A stretch of 64,000 bases of DNA from Egicoccus sp. AB-alg6-2 (GTDB lineage Bacteria > Actinomycetota > Nitriliruptoria > Nitriliruptorales > Nitriliruptoraceae), in NCBI RefSeq assembly GCF_041821025.1, contig NZ_JBGUAY010000012.1:1-64000 (forward strand), in the 5' to 3' direction. Shown here piece after piece: positions 46,935 to 55,064 of the stretch. How positions within the stretch are numbered: position 1 is the stretch's first letter; every line of letters starts with the position of its first letter. The notes beneath the pieces are model-generated. The model was not told where the DNA came from and searched no databases. It saw only the letters and a list, made by a program, of their open reading frames with translations. The translations under genes and the position numbers were made by a program.

Positions 46935-47474
46935 GTGACGGAGTCCTTCGCGGTGCTGGTCCTTCTCTGGGCCGTGCTCCTGGTTCCCGGGGCACTGCGC
47001 CGCTCCCGGAACTCCTCACCCCACGCGACGGTCGGAGGATTCGAGCGGGCCATGGACGTCCTTCGCGACAACCGCAGCAGCACCTCCCGTCAGCTGCTGG
47101 TGCCCGGTGACGCCAGCCGCATCGTCCGGCGGGACGTCGATCCGACGGTGCGCCCGGTCGCCCTCCGCCGTCCCGAGGACCCGGTCGTGGTCCAGCGCCG
47201 GACCTGGTTTCTGCGCGCCCTGGCGGCCACCTCGGCGTCGTTGCTGCTCGCCGTCGTGGTCGGGGGTTGGTTGTGGTTCCCCGCCGCGCTGGCACTGCTC
47301 GGCACGGGTGGCTACACCGCGCTGCTCCGCCAGTTGAAGCTGCAGCGCGACGAGGCCCGCAAGGTCGTCGCGGAACTCGACCTGCACCGGCCGGGCGGCG
47401 TCGTCACGGCCATCGACGCGGACGAGCTGTGGGGCGTCAGCGGCGGCGTGCGACTGCGCCGCTGGGAGGCGTGA
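46935..47474 (+). CDS. Membrane protein resembling GlpR, receptor of gephyrin-like Glp
   Basis: 179 residues. One N-terminal membrane segment (about 4-21, SFAVLVLLWAVLLVPGAL), a basic cytoplasmic loop of some 70 residues, a two-segment hairpin (about 90-130), and a cytoplasmic tail ending VRLRRWEA. The layout, the LLVP near the first membrane segment and the linkage to galU and a MoeA1-like gene recall the corynebacterial divisome receptor GlpR. Sequence likeness is limited to my recollection of that family. GGAG is 5 bases before the GTG; TACCGT near 46870 may be a -10. The stop overlaps the translin start (GTGA). Confidence 0.6.
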   Translation: MTESFAVLVLLWAVLLVPGALRRSRNSSPHATVGGFERAMDVLRDNRSSTSRQLLVPGDASRIVRRDVDPTVRPVALRRPEDPVVVQRRTWFLRALAATSASLLLAVVVGGWLWFPAALALLGTGGYTALLRQLKLQRDEARKVVAELDLHRPGGVVTAIDADELWGVSGGVRLRRWEA

Positions 47475-48133
47475 GCCCGGCCGAGGGCGCGTTGCTCGGG
47501 TTGACCGAGCCGGTCCGCGGCCGCCTCGTCGCCCGGCACGAGGCGCGCGAGGTCGGGCTGGCCGCGGGTCGTGAGGCGATCCGGGCGGCCGCGAACGCCA
47601 TCCGGGCGACCCACCGCGACGAGATCGACCGTGCCGACGCCCTGATCGACGAGGCGCGCGAGGCGCTCCAGGCCGCCTACCGGGCCTGCGGTTCCTTCCC
47701 CGACGTCCTGCACGCCGGCTTCGTCCAGGACGCCGCCAAGGAGGTCGCCGAAGCGGTCCTGACACGTGCCGCGGTTGCCGGCGAGCCCCTGCCGGGGCCC
47801 GACGAGGTCGGTGTCGACGACGTCTCGTGGCTGCACGGCCTCGCCGAGACGATCGGTGAGCTCCGGCGCGCGAGCCTCGACCACGTCCGTGGTGGCCGCG
47901 TCGACGAGGCGGAAGCCGCGCTCGCCCTGATGCAGGAGATCCTGGCCGCACTGATGACGATCGACGTGCCGGACGGGCTCAGCCGCGGGCTGCGACGCGC
48001 GACCGACGCCGGACGCGCCATCACCGAGCGCACCCGGGGCGACCTCACGACCGCGGCCGGCCAGCGCGAGCTGCGTCGCGCCCTCGACGCCCACCGCGAG
48101 GCCCTCGAACGCGTCCTCGACCAGCCCTCGTGA
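47471..48133 (+). CDS. Translin-family protein
   Basis: 220 residues, all alpha-helical and without membrane segments. It matches the translin family by AANAIRATHRDE near the N-terminus, AGFVQDAAKEVAEAVL, GVDDVSWLHGLAETIGELRR, LMQEILAALMTIDVP and GRAITERTRGDLTTA. Translin is an octameric single-stranded nucleic-acid-binding protein in eukaryotes and has archaeal relatives; bacterial members are poorly studied. The GTG start overlaps the upstream membrane-protein stop by 4 bases, so the two are probably made together. A tRNA gene follows 82 bases later. Confidence 0.85.
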   Translation: MSPAEGALLGLTEPVRGRLVARHEAREVGLAAGREAIRAAANAIRATHRDEIDRADALIDEAREALQAAYRACGSFPDVLHAGFVQDAAKEVAEAVLTRAAVAGEPLPGPDEVGVDDVSWLHGLAETIGELRRASLDHVRGGRVDEAEAALALMQEILAALMTIDVPDGLSRGLRRATDAGRAITERTRGDLTTAAGQRELRRALDAHREALERVLDQPS

Positions 48134-48215
48134 CGCGGTCCCCGTTCGCGCACGGTCGGCGGCTCGCGCTACCCTGCCGCCCGCTGCGCTCCCTGCTGAG
48201 CGCGGACCCACACCT

Positions 48216-48292
48216 GGGGGTGTAGCTCAGTTCGGCAGAGCACTTCGTTCGCAACGAAGGGGCCGTCGGTTCAAATCCGATCACCTCCACCA
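48216..48292 (+). tRNA. tRNA-Ala (anticodon CGC)
   Basis: Acceptor GGGGGTG pairs with CACCTCC, giving the G3-U70 wobble pair that marks alanine tRNAs. D-arm TAGCTCAGTTCGGCAGAGC, anticodon stem CTTCG/CGAAG with loop TTCGCAA (anticodon CGC), T-arm GGTTCAAATCC. Discriminator A and encoded CCA (48290-48292). TACCCT at 48170-48175 is a probable -10. Confidence 0.93.
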
Positions 48293-48294
48293 GG

Positions 48295-48318
48295 AAGCCG
48301 CCCCTCGTGGGCGGCTTT
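48295..48318 (+). terminator. Terminator after tRNA-Ala
   Basis: Nine-bp stem AAGCCGCCC / GGGCGGCTT with loop CTCGT, beginning 2 bases after the encoded CCA and followed by a short T run. Confidence 0.75.
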
Positions 48319-48333
48319 CCGCGTTCCGAGCGG

Positions 48334-48411
48334 TGTCGCGCCTGCACGTCGCTGTCGCGCCGATGTCGCACAGCTGCGGGATCGGCGCGACATGGCGTGA
48401 CTGGCGCGACA
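48334..48411. repeat. Cluster of TGTCGCGCC / GGCGCGACA elements
   Basis: TGTCGCGCC occurs at 48334 and 48353 (19 bases apart), a variant TGTCGCA at 48364, then the inverted form GGCGCGACA at 48384 and 48403 (again 19 apart) with a variant between. The whole block is an imperfect inverted repeat between tRNA-Ala and the OsmC gene. Related copies lie near 61520-61600. Confidence 0.6.
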
Positions 48412-48424
48412 TGAACGGGCGCGG

Positions 48425-48913
48425 TCAGACCGGTTCGCGCTGCCAGACCATCGTGACGTCGACGCCGGCGTCGCGGACCAGGCTGAGCACCGGACAGCGG
48501 GCCTCGGTCTCCTCGACGACCGCGCGCAGGTCCTCCTGGCTCGCCGCCGTGAAGACCCTGGCGACGACCTTGATCGTCTGGAAGTGGGGCCGCACGGTGC
48601 GGTCGCCCTTCCGTCCCCGGATGTCGATCGTGTACGACGCTTCGAACTCGATGCCCTCGTAGTCGAGCCCGAGGTCGTCGGCGGCCCGCTTGAACGTCAC
48701 GCCCTCGCACCCGCACAGCGCCCCGAGCACCGTCTGCAGTGGCGACGGTCCCTCGCCGGTGCCGCCGTGCGGTACCGGCTCGTCGGTGACGAACGTGCCG
48801 AACTCGCCGGTGTCGATGACCGTGCGCAAGGTGGCCTCGTTCACCGCGGTCAGTGACTTGCCGCGGATGATCGGCTCCGAACGGGCGTCGGCGTCCTCAA
48901 CGCGTACGGTCAT
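48425..48913 (-). CDS. OsmC-family redox protein
   Basis: 162 residues. OsmC/Ohr fold with GEGPSPLQTVLGALCGCEG and the second cysteine motif EARCPVLSLVRDAG. OsmC-type proteins reduce organic or inorganic hydroperoxides with a cysteine pair, though many members are uncharacterised. Weak GGAGC/GGAAC sequences precede the ATG. Cytoplasmic. It follows the phosphate-uptake pair on the same strand. Confidence 0.88.
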   Translation of the reverse strand: MTVRVEDADARSEPIIRGKSLTAVNEATLRTVIDTGEFGTFVTDEPVPHGGTGEGPSPLQTVLGALCGCEGVTFKRAADDLGLDYEGIEFEASYTIDIRGRKGDRTVRPHFQTIKVVARVFTAASQEDLRAVVEETEARCPVLSLVRDAGVDVTMVWQREPV

Positions 48914-48976
48914 CGTGCTGCTCCGTTCCTCGATGGTGCAACAAGGTCACCGTCAGGTGTACCGGACCGGGTCCGC

Positions 48977-49618
48977 TCAGTGGCTGCGCTTCACGGCCCC
49001 GTCGGCGAGGGCGTCGGCGGCTTCCGCCAGCCGCAGGCCGGTGATGTCGATGCGCCGCAGCAGTTCGCGTCGACGCAACAGCGTGGTGTCGACGGTGTCG
49101 GACGCTGTCAGCAGGCTGGCCATGGCGAACTGGTAGCTGCGCCGCACGTCGTTCTTCTTGGACTCGGCGGCGAGCCGCGCCGCGTCCTGGGGGCGGTCGA
49201 GCAGACACCGGGTGGCCGCGTCCATCCCCCGGACCCCGGCCTCGAGGTTGGCGATGGGATCGAGGAGCAGCGGCTCTTCCCCGAGCCCGTACAGGTGCAG
49301 TTCCCGGGCGAGGTCGCGCAGGTTGTCCAGGACGTCGTCGATCGACCGCGACACCCGGTTGAGGTCCTCGCGGTCGATGGGCACGGCCAGCGCGTGTCGC
49401 AGCTCCTCGATGAGGGCGCGCCTGGCGGTGTCGCCCTCGCTCTCGAGTTCGTCCATCCGCCGATCGCCCACGTCGGTGGCGACCTCGCCGGCAGCCAGGG
49501 ATCGGGCGAGAGCGGCCGCCCTCACGGTCGCTTCGAGCTGGGCCAGCAGTGGTGCGAGCAACATCTCGTCGTTGTTGCCGGCCAGGTTGCGGAGGAAACG
49601 CTTCAAGCGTCCGCGCAT
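48977..49618 (-). CDS. DUF47/PhoU-like accessory protein of phosphate transporter
   Basis: 213 residues of long amphipathic helices. The PhoU-like pattern includes RRMDELESEGDTARRALIEELR and DREDLNRVSRSIDDVLDNL, where the E/D-xxx-D sets bind metal in the family. DUF47 proteins are normally encoded next to PiT transporters and affect their activity. GAGAGGA stands before the ATG and the PiT gene ends 22 bases upstream. Confidence 0.9.
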   Translation of the reverse strand: MRGRLKRFLRNLAGNNDEMLLAPLLAQLEATVRAAALARSLAAGEVATDVGDRRMDELESEGDTARRALIEELRHALAVPIDREDLNRVSRSIDDVLDNLRDLARELHLYGLGEEPLLLDPIANLEAGVRGMDAATRCLLDRPQDAARLAAESKKNDVRRSYQFAMASLLTASDTVDTTLLRRRELLRRIDITGLRLAEAADALADGAVKRSH

Positions 49619-49640
49619 CTGCAGGTCCTCTCGTCGGATG

Positions 49641-50600
49641 TCAGGAGATGGCCAGGAGGGCCGCGGTCAGGGCTGCGGCCGCGATGAACGCGCTCGGCAG
49701 CGTGACGACCCAGGCCGCGGCGAGCCGGGTGACCGCCTGCCAGCGCACGCTGCCCAGTCCGCGACCGAGGACGCTGCCGACCAGGCCGCCCGAGATCGCC
49801 TGCGTCATCGAGACCGGCGACCCGATCGCGCCGGTCGCCAGCACGACGGTCGCGGACGACACCTCGGTGACGACCGCCTCGTGGGGTCGCGCCGGCACGA
49901 CGCCGGTCCCGATCGTGCGGGCCACCCTGGGCAGTCCGACGACCGCTCCGGCGAGGAATGCGGATGCGGCGACGGCGAGGTGCGCACCGATCACGGGGAC
50001 ACCCTCGGCCGTCGCGCTGCCCGCCGCGACGGCCAGCACGGCCAGCATCTTCTGCCCGTCGTTCGCGCCGTAGGCGAGGCACTGCAACGAGAATCCGGCG
50101 AGGTGCCAGCGCCGGATGCGGCCGTCGAGCGGGCGGGTGGAGGGCCACGCGGTCACCACGCGGGTCAACAGCCACGCGACGACGAGTCCCGCGACGGGGG
50201 CGACCGCCGCCAGCGCCAGCACCAGCACGACGGTGCCCCAGGCGACCGGCAGCGTTGCACCGACACCTGCGCCGGCGATCGATCCCACGACCGCGAGGGT
50301 GAGGCTGGTGGGCTGACCGTGCGCGGCCAGCCACCACGTCACGCCGACCGCCGCGACGACCGCGACCGTCAGCGCGAGTCGGCCGTCCGCGCCGTCGAAG
50401 GCGACCAGCCGGCTCGCGAGCGTCGAGGCCACCCGGGTGCCGAGGACCAGCGGGGCGACCGCGACCGCCGCCGCGGCGACCAGGAGCCCCACCAGCGGCC
50501 GGTGACCGCGGACCGAGAGACCGACGGAGAGCAGTGCGCCACCGTCGTTGAAGCCGTTGACGAACGCGAAGGCGACGGCGACGACCAGCAACCACGTCAC
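49641..50600 (-). CDS. Low-affinity inorganic phosphate transporter, PiT family
   Basis: 319-residue membrane protein with about nine segments. The duplicated PiT signature is visible as FVNGFNDGGALLSVGL near the N-terminus and YGANDGQKMLAV in the middle; the Asn-Asp pairs are the conserved substrate/cation residues. It probably imports metal-phosphate complexes by proton symport. GGGAGG precedes the GTG start. Upstream lie two small genes on the same strand. Confidence 0.9.
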   Translation of the reverse strand: MTWLLVVAVAFAFVNGFNDGGALLSVGLSVRGHRPLVGLLVAAAAVAVAPLVLGTRVASTLASRLVAFDGADGRLALTVAVVAAVGVTWWLAAHGQPTSLTLAVVGSIAGAGVGATLPVAWGTVVLVLALAAVAPVAGLVVAWLLTRVVTAWPSTRPLDGRIRRWHLAGFSLQCLAYGANDGQKMLAVLAVAAGSATAEGVPVIGAHLAVAASAFLAGAVVGLPRVARTIGTGVVPARPHEAVVTEVSSATVVLATGAIGSPVSMTQAISGGLVGSVLGRGLGSVRWQAVTRLAAAWVVTLPSAFIAAAALTAALLAIS

Positions 50601-50630
50601 CCGTCGCCTCCCGCCACGAACGGGCGAACG

Positions 50631-50882
50631 TTAGCGCGGGTCGCTCGGGCGCCCCGCAGGGCCGTTGCGGGTCAGCTCGGCATCGACACCCAGGACCAGG
50701 GGCGGGGTGGACTGCAGGTCGAGCACGACCCACGACCCGGCGGCGGCGTCGCGCGGGAGCTCCTCGACGTCGAGGTGGAGCGGTGTCCGGCCGGCACCGA
50801 CCAGCAGCACGGCGCGGCCGTCCGCGACCTGGTCGACGAAGCCCCGGTCGGGGCGGATGCCGGTGGGTTCGTCCTGAGGCAT
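50631..50882 (-). CDS. Small DUF3006-like protein
   Basis: 83 residues. FVDQVADGRAVLLVGAG and LDVEELPRDAAAGSWVVLDL match the small beta-barrel DUF3006 family, whose function is unknown. Its ATG shares one base with the upstream stop (TGATG) and PiT starts 30 bases downstream. Confidence 0.7.
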   Translation of the reverse strand: MPQDEPTGIRPDRGFVDQVADGRAVLLVGAGRTPLHLDVEELPRDAAAGSWVVLDLQSTPPLVLGVDAELTRNGPAGRPSDPR

Positions 50883-51070
50883 CAGGTGTCTTCCCCGCCG
50901 AAGGTGTCGTCCTCGTCGAGGGCGAGCTTCTCGCGTTCCTCGGTGGTGCCCGCGGCCTCGGCGTCCCCACCGGCGTCACGGCTGGTGCGCTCGAGCTCCT
51001 CCTGCGACAGCTCCTGCTCCGGCGGGGCGGGTTCGTTCTCGTGGCCCGCTGGGCGGCGAGCATCACTCAT
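50882..51070 (-). CDS. Short acidic protein of unknown function
   Basis: 62 residues, strongly acidic and probably disordered (EQELSQEELERTSRDAGG, then LALDEDDTFGGEDT at the end). GGAGG stands about 8 bases before the ATG, and the stop/start overlap with the DUF3006-like gene supports it as a real gene. No family recognised. Confidence 0.6.
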   Translation of the reverse strand: MSDARRPAGHENEPAPPEQELSQEELERTSRDAGGDAEAAGTTEEREKLALDEDDTFGGEDT

Positions 51071-51183
51071 CGGCGGTTCCTCCGTGTGACATGGGGCGAC
51101 ACCTTCCCGTACGAGCGGCGGACGTCGCGTCCGGACGCTCTGACCGGACGGCCGACGCCGTGCGCCGTCGGCCTGCGTGCGTT

Positions 51184-52815
51184 TCACACCCAGCCATCGA
51201 ACCACCACCGCGCGCGGATCACCTCGTCGGGAAGCGGGAGGCCGTACCAGACCGGGACGAAGTAGACGAACAACCCGACCGCCACGACCGCGACGAGGAC
51301 CGCCAGGGCCGTGCCGTGCCGGGCACGGACGGGCGCGCCCTGCAGTGCCTCGAGCCGGAGGTCTGACGTGGTGCCCGCGATCGCGCCGAGGAGCGCACCG
51401 AGGACCGCGGCGACGAGCAGGCGGCCCGGCGGAGCCCCCGCAGCGACGACGTTGGCCGCTGCCGTGGCGGCGGCCACCGCCAGGCCGGCGCCGGCCAGCG
51501 TGCCGGCGACCAGTCCCAGTTGCCTGGCGGGCCGATCGAGGTGGTCACAGGCGACGGCGATCGCCATCACCAGGAACGGCACCAGCGGGACGGCGTAGAA
51601 CGAGAACACCGGTCGCGCCACGACCAGCCAGGGGAGGTACTGCGCCAGCAGGAGGGTCAGCGGCAGCCCGGAGCGTCGGTCACGACGGACGACGCCGCCG
51701 ATCAGCATCGGCAGCAGGGGGAGTGCGCCCCACCAGAGGGCCAGGTTGCCGACGGCCACGATCTCCGAGGTCAGGCCCGCTGGGCCCACGCACCGCTCGC
51801 CGTCGCGGTCGCGCCCGTCGTCGCCGCAGGCCTCGTAGTGGTAGACGACCGGACGTTGCTGCAGGGGCCAGGTCGACGCCGGTGCCCGGTACGGGTGCTC
51901 GGCATCCAGGCCCAGGTGGAACGTGACGATCTGCCGGTGGTAGGCGACGAGCCCGCGCACCCGCTCGTCCAGGGCGTGGCCGCCCGCGTCCCCGTCGGGA
52001 CCTGCCGACGCGGCGGGTTCCGGCGCCGCGGCCGTCCGCTCGAACATGGCCAGCCACGGCGCCCATGTCAGGGCGTAGACGACGACGGGGACGACACCGA
52101 GGTACAGCGCAACGGTGGCCAGCGCGCGACCGGTCGCCCCCGCCGCGCCGTGACCTTCTGCGCGGGCGCGGTGACGCTCCCACAGCAGCAGGAGCAGGGC
52201 CGCGCCGACGAGCGCCAACGCGCCGGACCACTTGACGGCGACCGCGGCACCGAACGCCGTCCCCGCACCGAGCAACCACCACCGCACGCCACCGCGATCG
52301 ACGCCACCGCCGCGGTCAACGGGCCGGTCGCGCTGGTCGGGCCGGTCGCGGTCGACGGGCCGGTCGCGGTCGGCCAGGAGCAGCCACGCCCCGAGCACCA
52401 CGAACAGCGCGAGGTGGATGTCCAGCATGGCGGTCCTGGCCTGGACCACGAACACCCCGTCGAGCAGCACGAGCATGCCCGCCAAGCCGGCCAGGCCCGC
52501 ACGGCCCGTCAGGCGCCGTACGACCAGCACGACCAGCATGGCGACGAGTGCGCCGGCCAGCGCGCCGCTGACGCGCCACCCGAACGGGGTGTCGCCCGCC
52601 AGCGCGATGCCGACGCCGATCAGCCACTTTCCGAGCGGCGGATGGACCGCGAAGCCGTCCTCGACGCCTGTCGCCAGCATCGCGCGGGCATCGGCGACGT
52701 AGTACGTCTCGTCGAAGACGATCTCGGCCGGGTGGGCCAGCCGCGCGACGAGCAGGACGGTGCCGGCCAGCAGGACCGCCGTCGGCACCACCCAGGTCGG
52801 CCGCATGCGTCGCAT
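51184..52815 (-). CDS. Protein O-mannosyltransferase, PMT/GT39 family
   Basis: 543-residue membrane glycosyltransferase with about eleven segments. The catalytic Asp-Glu pair lies in IVFDETYYVADARAML after the first segment, followed by HPPLGKWLIG, both hallmarks of PMT enzymes that transfer mannose from polyprenyl-phosphate-mannose to exported proteins. An internal hydrophilic loop has six-residue repeats rich in Asp, Arg and Pro. It is divergent from rsmI as Rv1002c is in Mycobacterium tuberculosis. Leaderless start at ATG 52815 given TACGCT 8 bases upstream. Confidence 0.92.
   Translation of the reverse strand: MRRMRPTWVVPTAVLLAGTVLLVARLAHPAEIVFDETYYVADARAMLATGVEDGFAVHPPLGKWLIGVGIALAGDTPFGWRVSGALAGALVAMLVVLVVRRLTGRAGLAGLAGMLVLLDGVFVVQARTAMLDIHLALFVVLGAWLLLADRDRPVDRDRPDQRDRPVDRGGGVDRGGVRWWLLGAGTAFGAAVAVKWSGALALVGAALLLLLWERHRARAEGHGAAGATGRALATVALYLGVVPVVVYALTWAPWLAMFERTAAAPEPAASAGPDGDAGGHALDERVRGLVAYHRQIVTFHLGLDAEHPYRAPASTWPLQQRPVVYHYEACGDDGRDRDGERCVGPAGLTSEIVAVGNLALWWGALPLLPMLIGGVVRRDRRSGLPLTLLLAQYLPWLVVARPVFSFYAVPLVPFLVMAIAVACDHLDRPARQLGLVAGTLAGAGLAVAAATAAANVVAAGAPPGRLLVAAVLGALLGAIAGTTSDLRLEALQGAPVRARHGTALAVLVAVVAVGLFVYFVPVWYGLPLPDEVIRARWWFDGWV
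52320..52373. repeat. Three 18-bp tandem repeats inside the PMT gene
   Basis: CGGGCCGGTCGCGGTCGA and two close variants follow each other without gap (52320, 52338, 52356). On the minus strand they encode six-residue units of the DRDRPV type in a loop between membrane segments, keeping the frame. Confidence 0.8.
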
Positions 52816-52823
52816 CGCGGGGA

Positions 52824-52829
52824 AGCGTA
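52824..52829 (-). promoter_or_regulatory. -10 element of leaderless PMT gene
   Basis: Minus-strand TACGCT ends 8 bases before ATG 52815. A separate TACGCT on the plus strand at 52855-52860 is the likely -10 of the divergent rsmI. Confidence 0.5.
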
Positions 52830-52904
52830 GGCGAGGGCACGCAGGCGGCGGCTCTACGCTCGGGGCCCGCCACCGCGCGGGACGGACCGCGGATCGGAGC
52901 GAGG

Positions 52905-53741
52905 GTGAGTGGCACGTTGGTGGTCGTCGCGACCCCGATCGGCAACCTCGGTGACCTCTCGCCGCGGGCCGCCGACGCCCTGCGCACCGCCGATCTCGTG
53001 CTGGCCGAGGACACGCGCCGAACGGGCCGCCTGCTGCAGCACGTGGGCAGCGAGGTGCCGCAACGGTCCCTGCACGAGCACAACGAGCGCGAGCGCATCG
53101 CCGAGATCGTCGAACGCCTCGACGCCGGTCAGCGCATCGCCCTGGTCAGTGACGCCGGCACGCCGGCCGTGTCCGACCCCGGGTACCGGCTCCTGGCGGC
53201 CTGCGCCGAGCAGGGCCTGGCCATCGAGGTGGTGCCCGGGCCGTCGGCGGTCCTCACCGCGCTGATCGCGTCGGCGCTCCCGACCGACCGGGTCGCGTTC
53301 GAGGGCTTCCTTCCGCGCAAGGGCGCCGCCCGCCGCGCCCGCCTCGACGAACTCCGCCGTGAACCACGCACCATGGTGCTGTTCGTCTCGCCCCACCGTG
53401 CCGACGCCGATCTCGCCGACCTCGCCGAGGCGCTCGGCAGCGACCGACCTGCGGCGTTGACGCGTGAGCTGACCAAGCTCCACGAGCAGGTGGTGCGCGC
53501 GTCGCTGGGTGAACTCGCCCGGCGTGTCGGGGACGACGGCGTGCGCGGGGAGGTGACCCTCGTGGTCGGTGGCGCGCCCGACGAGGCGCCCGCGGCGCTC
53601 GAGGAGGACGAGCTGGTCGAGCGGGTGCGGGCACTGCTCGCCACGGGCGTGCCGAAGAAGGCCGCGATCGCCGACGTCGCCACGGCCGCGGGGGTGCCCA
53701 AGAAGGTCGTCTACCAGGCGGTGGTGGACGCGGGGTCCTGA
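52905..53741 (+). CDS. rsmI: 16S rRNA (cytidine-1402-2'-O)-methyltransferase
   Basis: 278 residues. SAM-dependent methylase of the tetrapyrrole-methylase-like fold. LVVVATPIGNLGDLSPRA is the glycine-rich start, AEDTRRTGRLL and LVSDAGTPAVSDPGYRL are family signatures, and the C-terminal PKKAAIADVATAAG helix-turn region is typical. It modifies C1402 in the ribosomal decoding centre. GTG start. The last 31 bases overlap the convergent regulator gene. Confidence 0.94.
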   Translation: MSGTLVVVATPIGNLGDLSPRAADALRTADLVLAEDTRRTGRLLQHVGSEVPQRSLHEHNERERIAEIVERLDAGQRIALVSDAGTPAVSDPGYRLLAACAEQGLAIEVVPGPSAVLTALIASALPTDRVAFEGFLPRKGAARRARLDELRREPRTMVLFVSPHRADADLADLAEALGSDRPAALTRELTKLHEQVVRASLGELARRVGDDGVRGEVTLVVGGAPDEAPAALEEDELVERVRALLATGVPKKAAIADVATAAGVPKKVVYQAVVDAGS

Positions 53742-54292
53742 GGCGGTCGGCGTCGCACGACCGGCGGTTCCTCGGCCCGGCGTGCGTACGCGTCACCGTC
53801 GATCGGACCCGTCAGCGCCGCCGGGCGGCGTGCGCGCTCCCAAGGGGTCCGCTGGGGCGTCGTGTCCTCCGTGCCGCCCGCGTCGGCGGTGGCCGCTGCC
53901 GGGGCCGGCCGTCGGCGTGAGGGTTCGGACGCCGGAGCCGGCCCGGACAGCGGTTCGGGCACCGCAGCCTGCGCGACCGCCGGCTCCGTGACCACATGCG
54001 CCGGTTCAGGCTCGCGCTCGGCGATATCGAACGCACGTGCGCGCTCGTCGAGCACACCGAGGCTGCCGAGGCAGTCGCGACACACCAGGCGGCCCCGGAA
54101 GCCGCGCAGCCCCTCCTCCTCGCGGCCGCAGAACACGCACGCGTCACGTGGCTTGGCGATGACGACCCGCTCGCCCTCGACGGTCACCTCGACGGCGTCG
54201 CCCTCGCGGATGTTGAGGCCACGTCGCATGCTGGCCGGGATGACGACGCGCCCGAGGTCGTCGACCTTGCGGCGGATCCCGCTGGTGGCCAC
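53711..54292 (-). CDS. SpoVT/AbrB-type DNA-binding protein with zinc ribbon
   Basis: 193 residues. The swapped-hairpin AbrB domain is at residues 1-46 (RKVDDLGRVVIPASMRRGL). A zinc ribbon follows with Cys52/55/71/74 (CVFCG and CRDC), and the remaining 110 residues are Pro/Ala/Glu-rich and disordered. AGGAGG 6 bases before GTG 54292 decides the start; longer in-frame starts lack this. Probably a dimeric global regulator. It is divergent from the sigma-factor gene. Confidence 0.87.
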   Translation of the reverse strand: MATSGIRRKVDDLGRVVIPASMRRGLNIREGDAVEVTVEGERVVIAKPRDACVFCGREEEGLRGFRGRLVCRDCLGSLGVLDERARAFDIAEREPEPAHVVTEPAVAQAAVPEPLSGPAPASEPSRRRPAPAAATADAGGTEDTTPQRTPWERARRPAALTGPIDGDAYARRAEEPPVVRRRPPQDPASTTAW

Positions 54293-54524
54293 GTGCGCCT
54301 CCTGATCACTGGTGCGAGTCGGGCAGCGTATCGAGGCCGCAACGGGAACCGGCCCGGCACACTCCGTTCGATCCGTTGCAACCTCCCCGCGGTGCCCGGC
54401 GTCGTGGGGGGCGGAGGGACGCGAGATGTCGGCACGGTGCCGGCACCGCGTCACACGACCGATGGCCGTCTCGACCGTGAGGCGCAGGCACGCCCCACCC
54501 GTGGCGCGCCGCGAAGGAGCTGAC

Positions 54525-55064
54525 GTGCTCGCGATGGTGCGACAGGGGACGCAGAGCGATTCGTTCGCCGCGGTCTTCAACGCTCATCACCGGCAGGCCG
54601 TCCGGCTCGCGTACCTGCTCACCAGCGATCCGCACCAGGCCGAGGACATCGTCGCCGATGCCTTCACGAAGGTGTACGCCCGCTGGAAGAAGGGCGAGGT
54701 CCGCGACGTGGGGGCGTACCTGCGACGTGCGGTGGCCAACGAGGCCAACTCGAAGCTCCGACGGCGCTATCTCGAGCGCCGTGAGGCGGCGAAGCGGTCC
54801 GGGGACGACCGGGGCGTGCGCCTCGCCGACGACCAGGCGGCCGACCACGACCTGGTGTGGCAGGCGATCCAACGCCTGCCGGACCGTCAGCGGCAGGCGG
54901 TCGTGCTCCGCTACTACGAGGACCTCTCCGAGGCCGAGACCGCCGAGATCCTCGGCTGCTCCGTCGGCACGGTGAAGTCCCAGGTCTCGCGCGGTCTGGC
55001 CCGGATGCAGGAGTTGCTCGCTGCGTCCGGCCTCACCGCGACGAGCGAGGGAGGTGCGTTCTGA
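54525..55064 (+). CDS. SigE-family ECF sigma factor
   Basis: 179 residues. Region 2 (FAAVFNAHHRQAVRLAYLLT and ADAFTKVYARW) and region 4 (IQRLPDRQRQAVVLRYYEDL, GCSVGTVKSQVSRGLARM) are well conserved with the actinobacterial SigE-type group. AAGGAG lies 5 bases before GTG 54525. The stop shares one base with the next start (TGATG), tying it to a membrane partner that may act as its anti-sigma or sensor. Confidence 0.92.
   Translation: MLAMVRQGTQSDSFAAVFNAHHRQAVRLAYLLTSDPHQAEDIVADAFTKVYARWKKGEVRDVGAYLRRAVANEANSKLRRRYLERREAAKRSGDDRGVRLADDQAADHDLVWQAIQRLPDRQRQAVVLRYYEDLSEAETAEILGCSVGTVKSQVSRGLARMQELLAASGLTATSEGGAF

Noticed and set aside
48334-48411. CRISPR array
   Set aside because: The repeated unit is only about 9 bases, occurs in both orientations and has no spacer-like unique segments of constant 30-40 bases; no cas genes are present.
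48216-48424. Integration site or genomic island at tRNA-Ala
   Set aside because: No integrase, no repeated tRNA 3' end and no phage-like genes were seen; the region is housekeeping on both sides.
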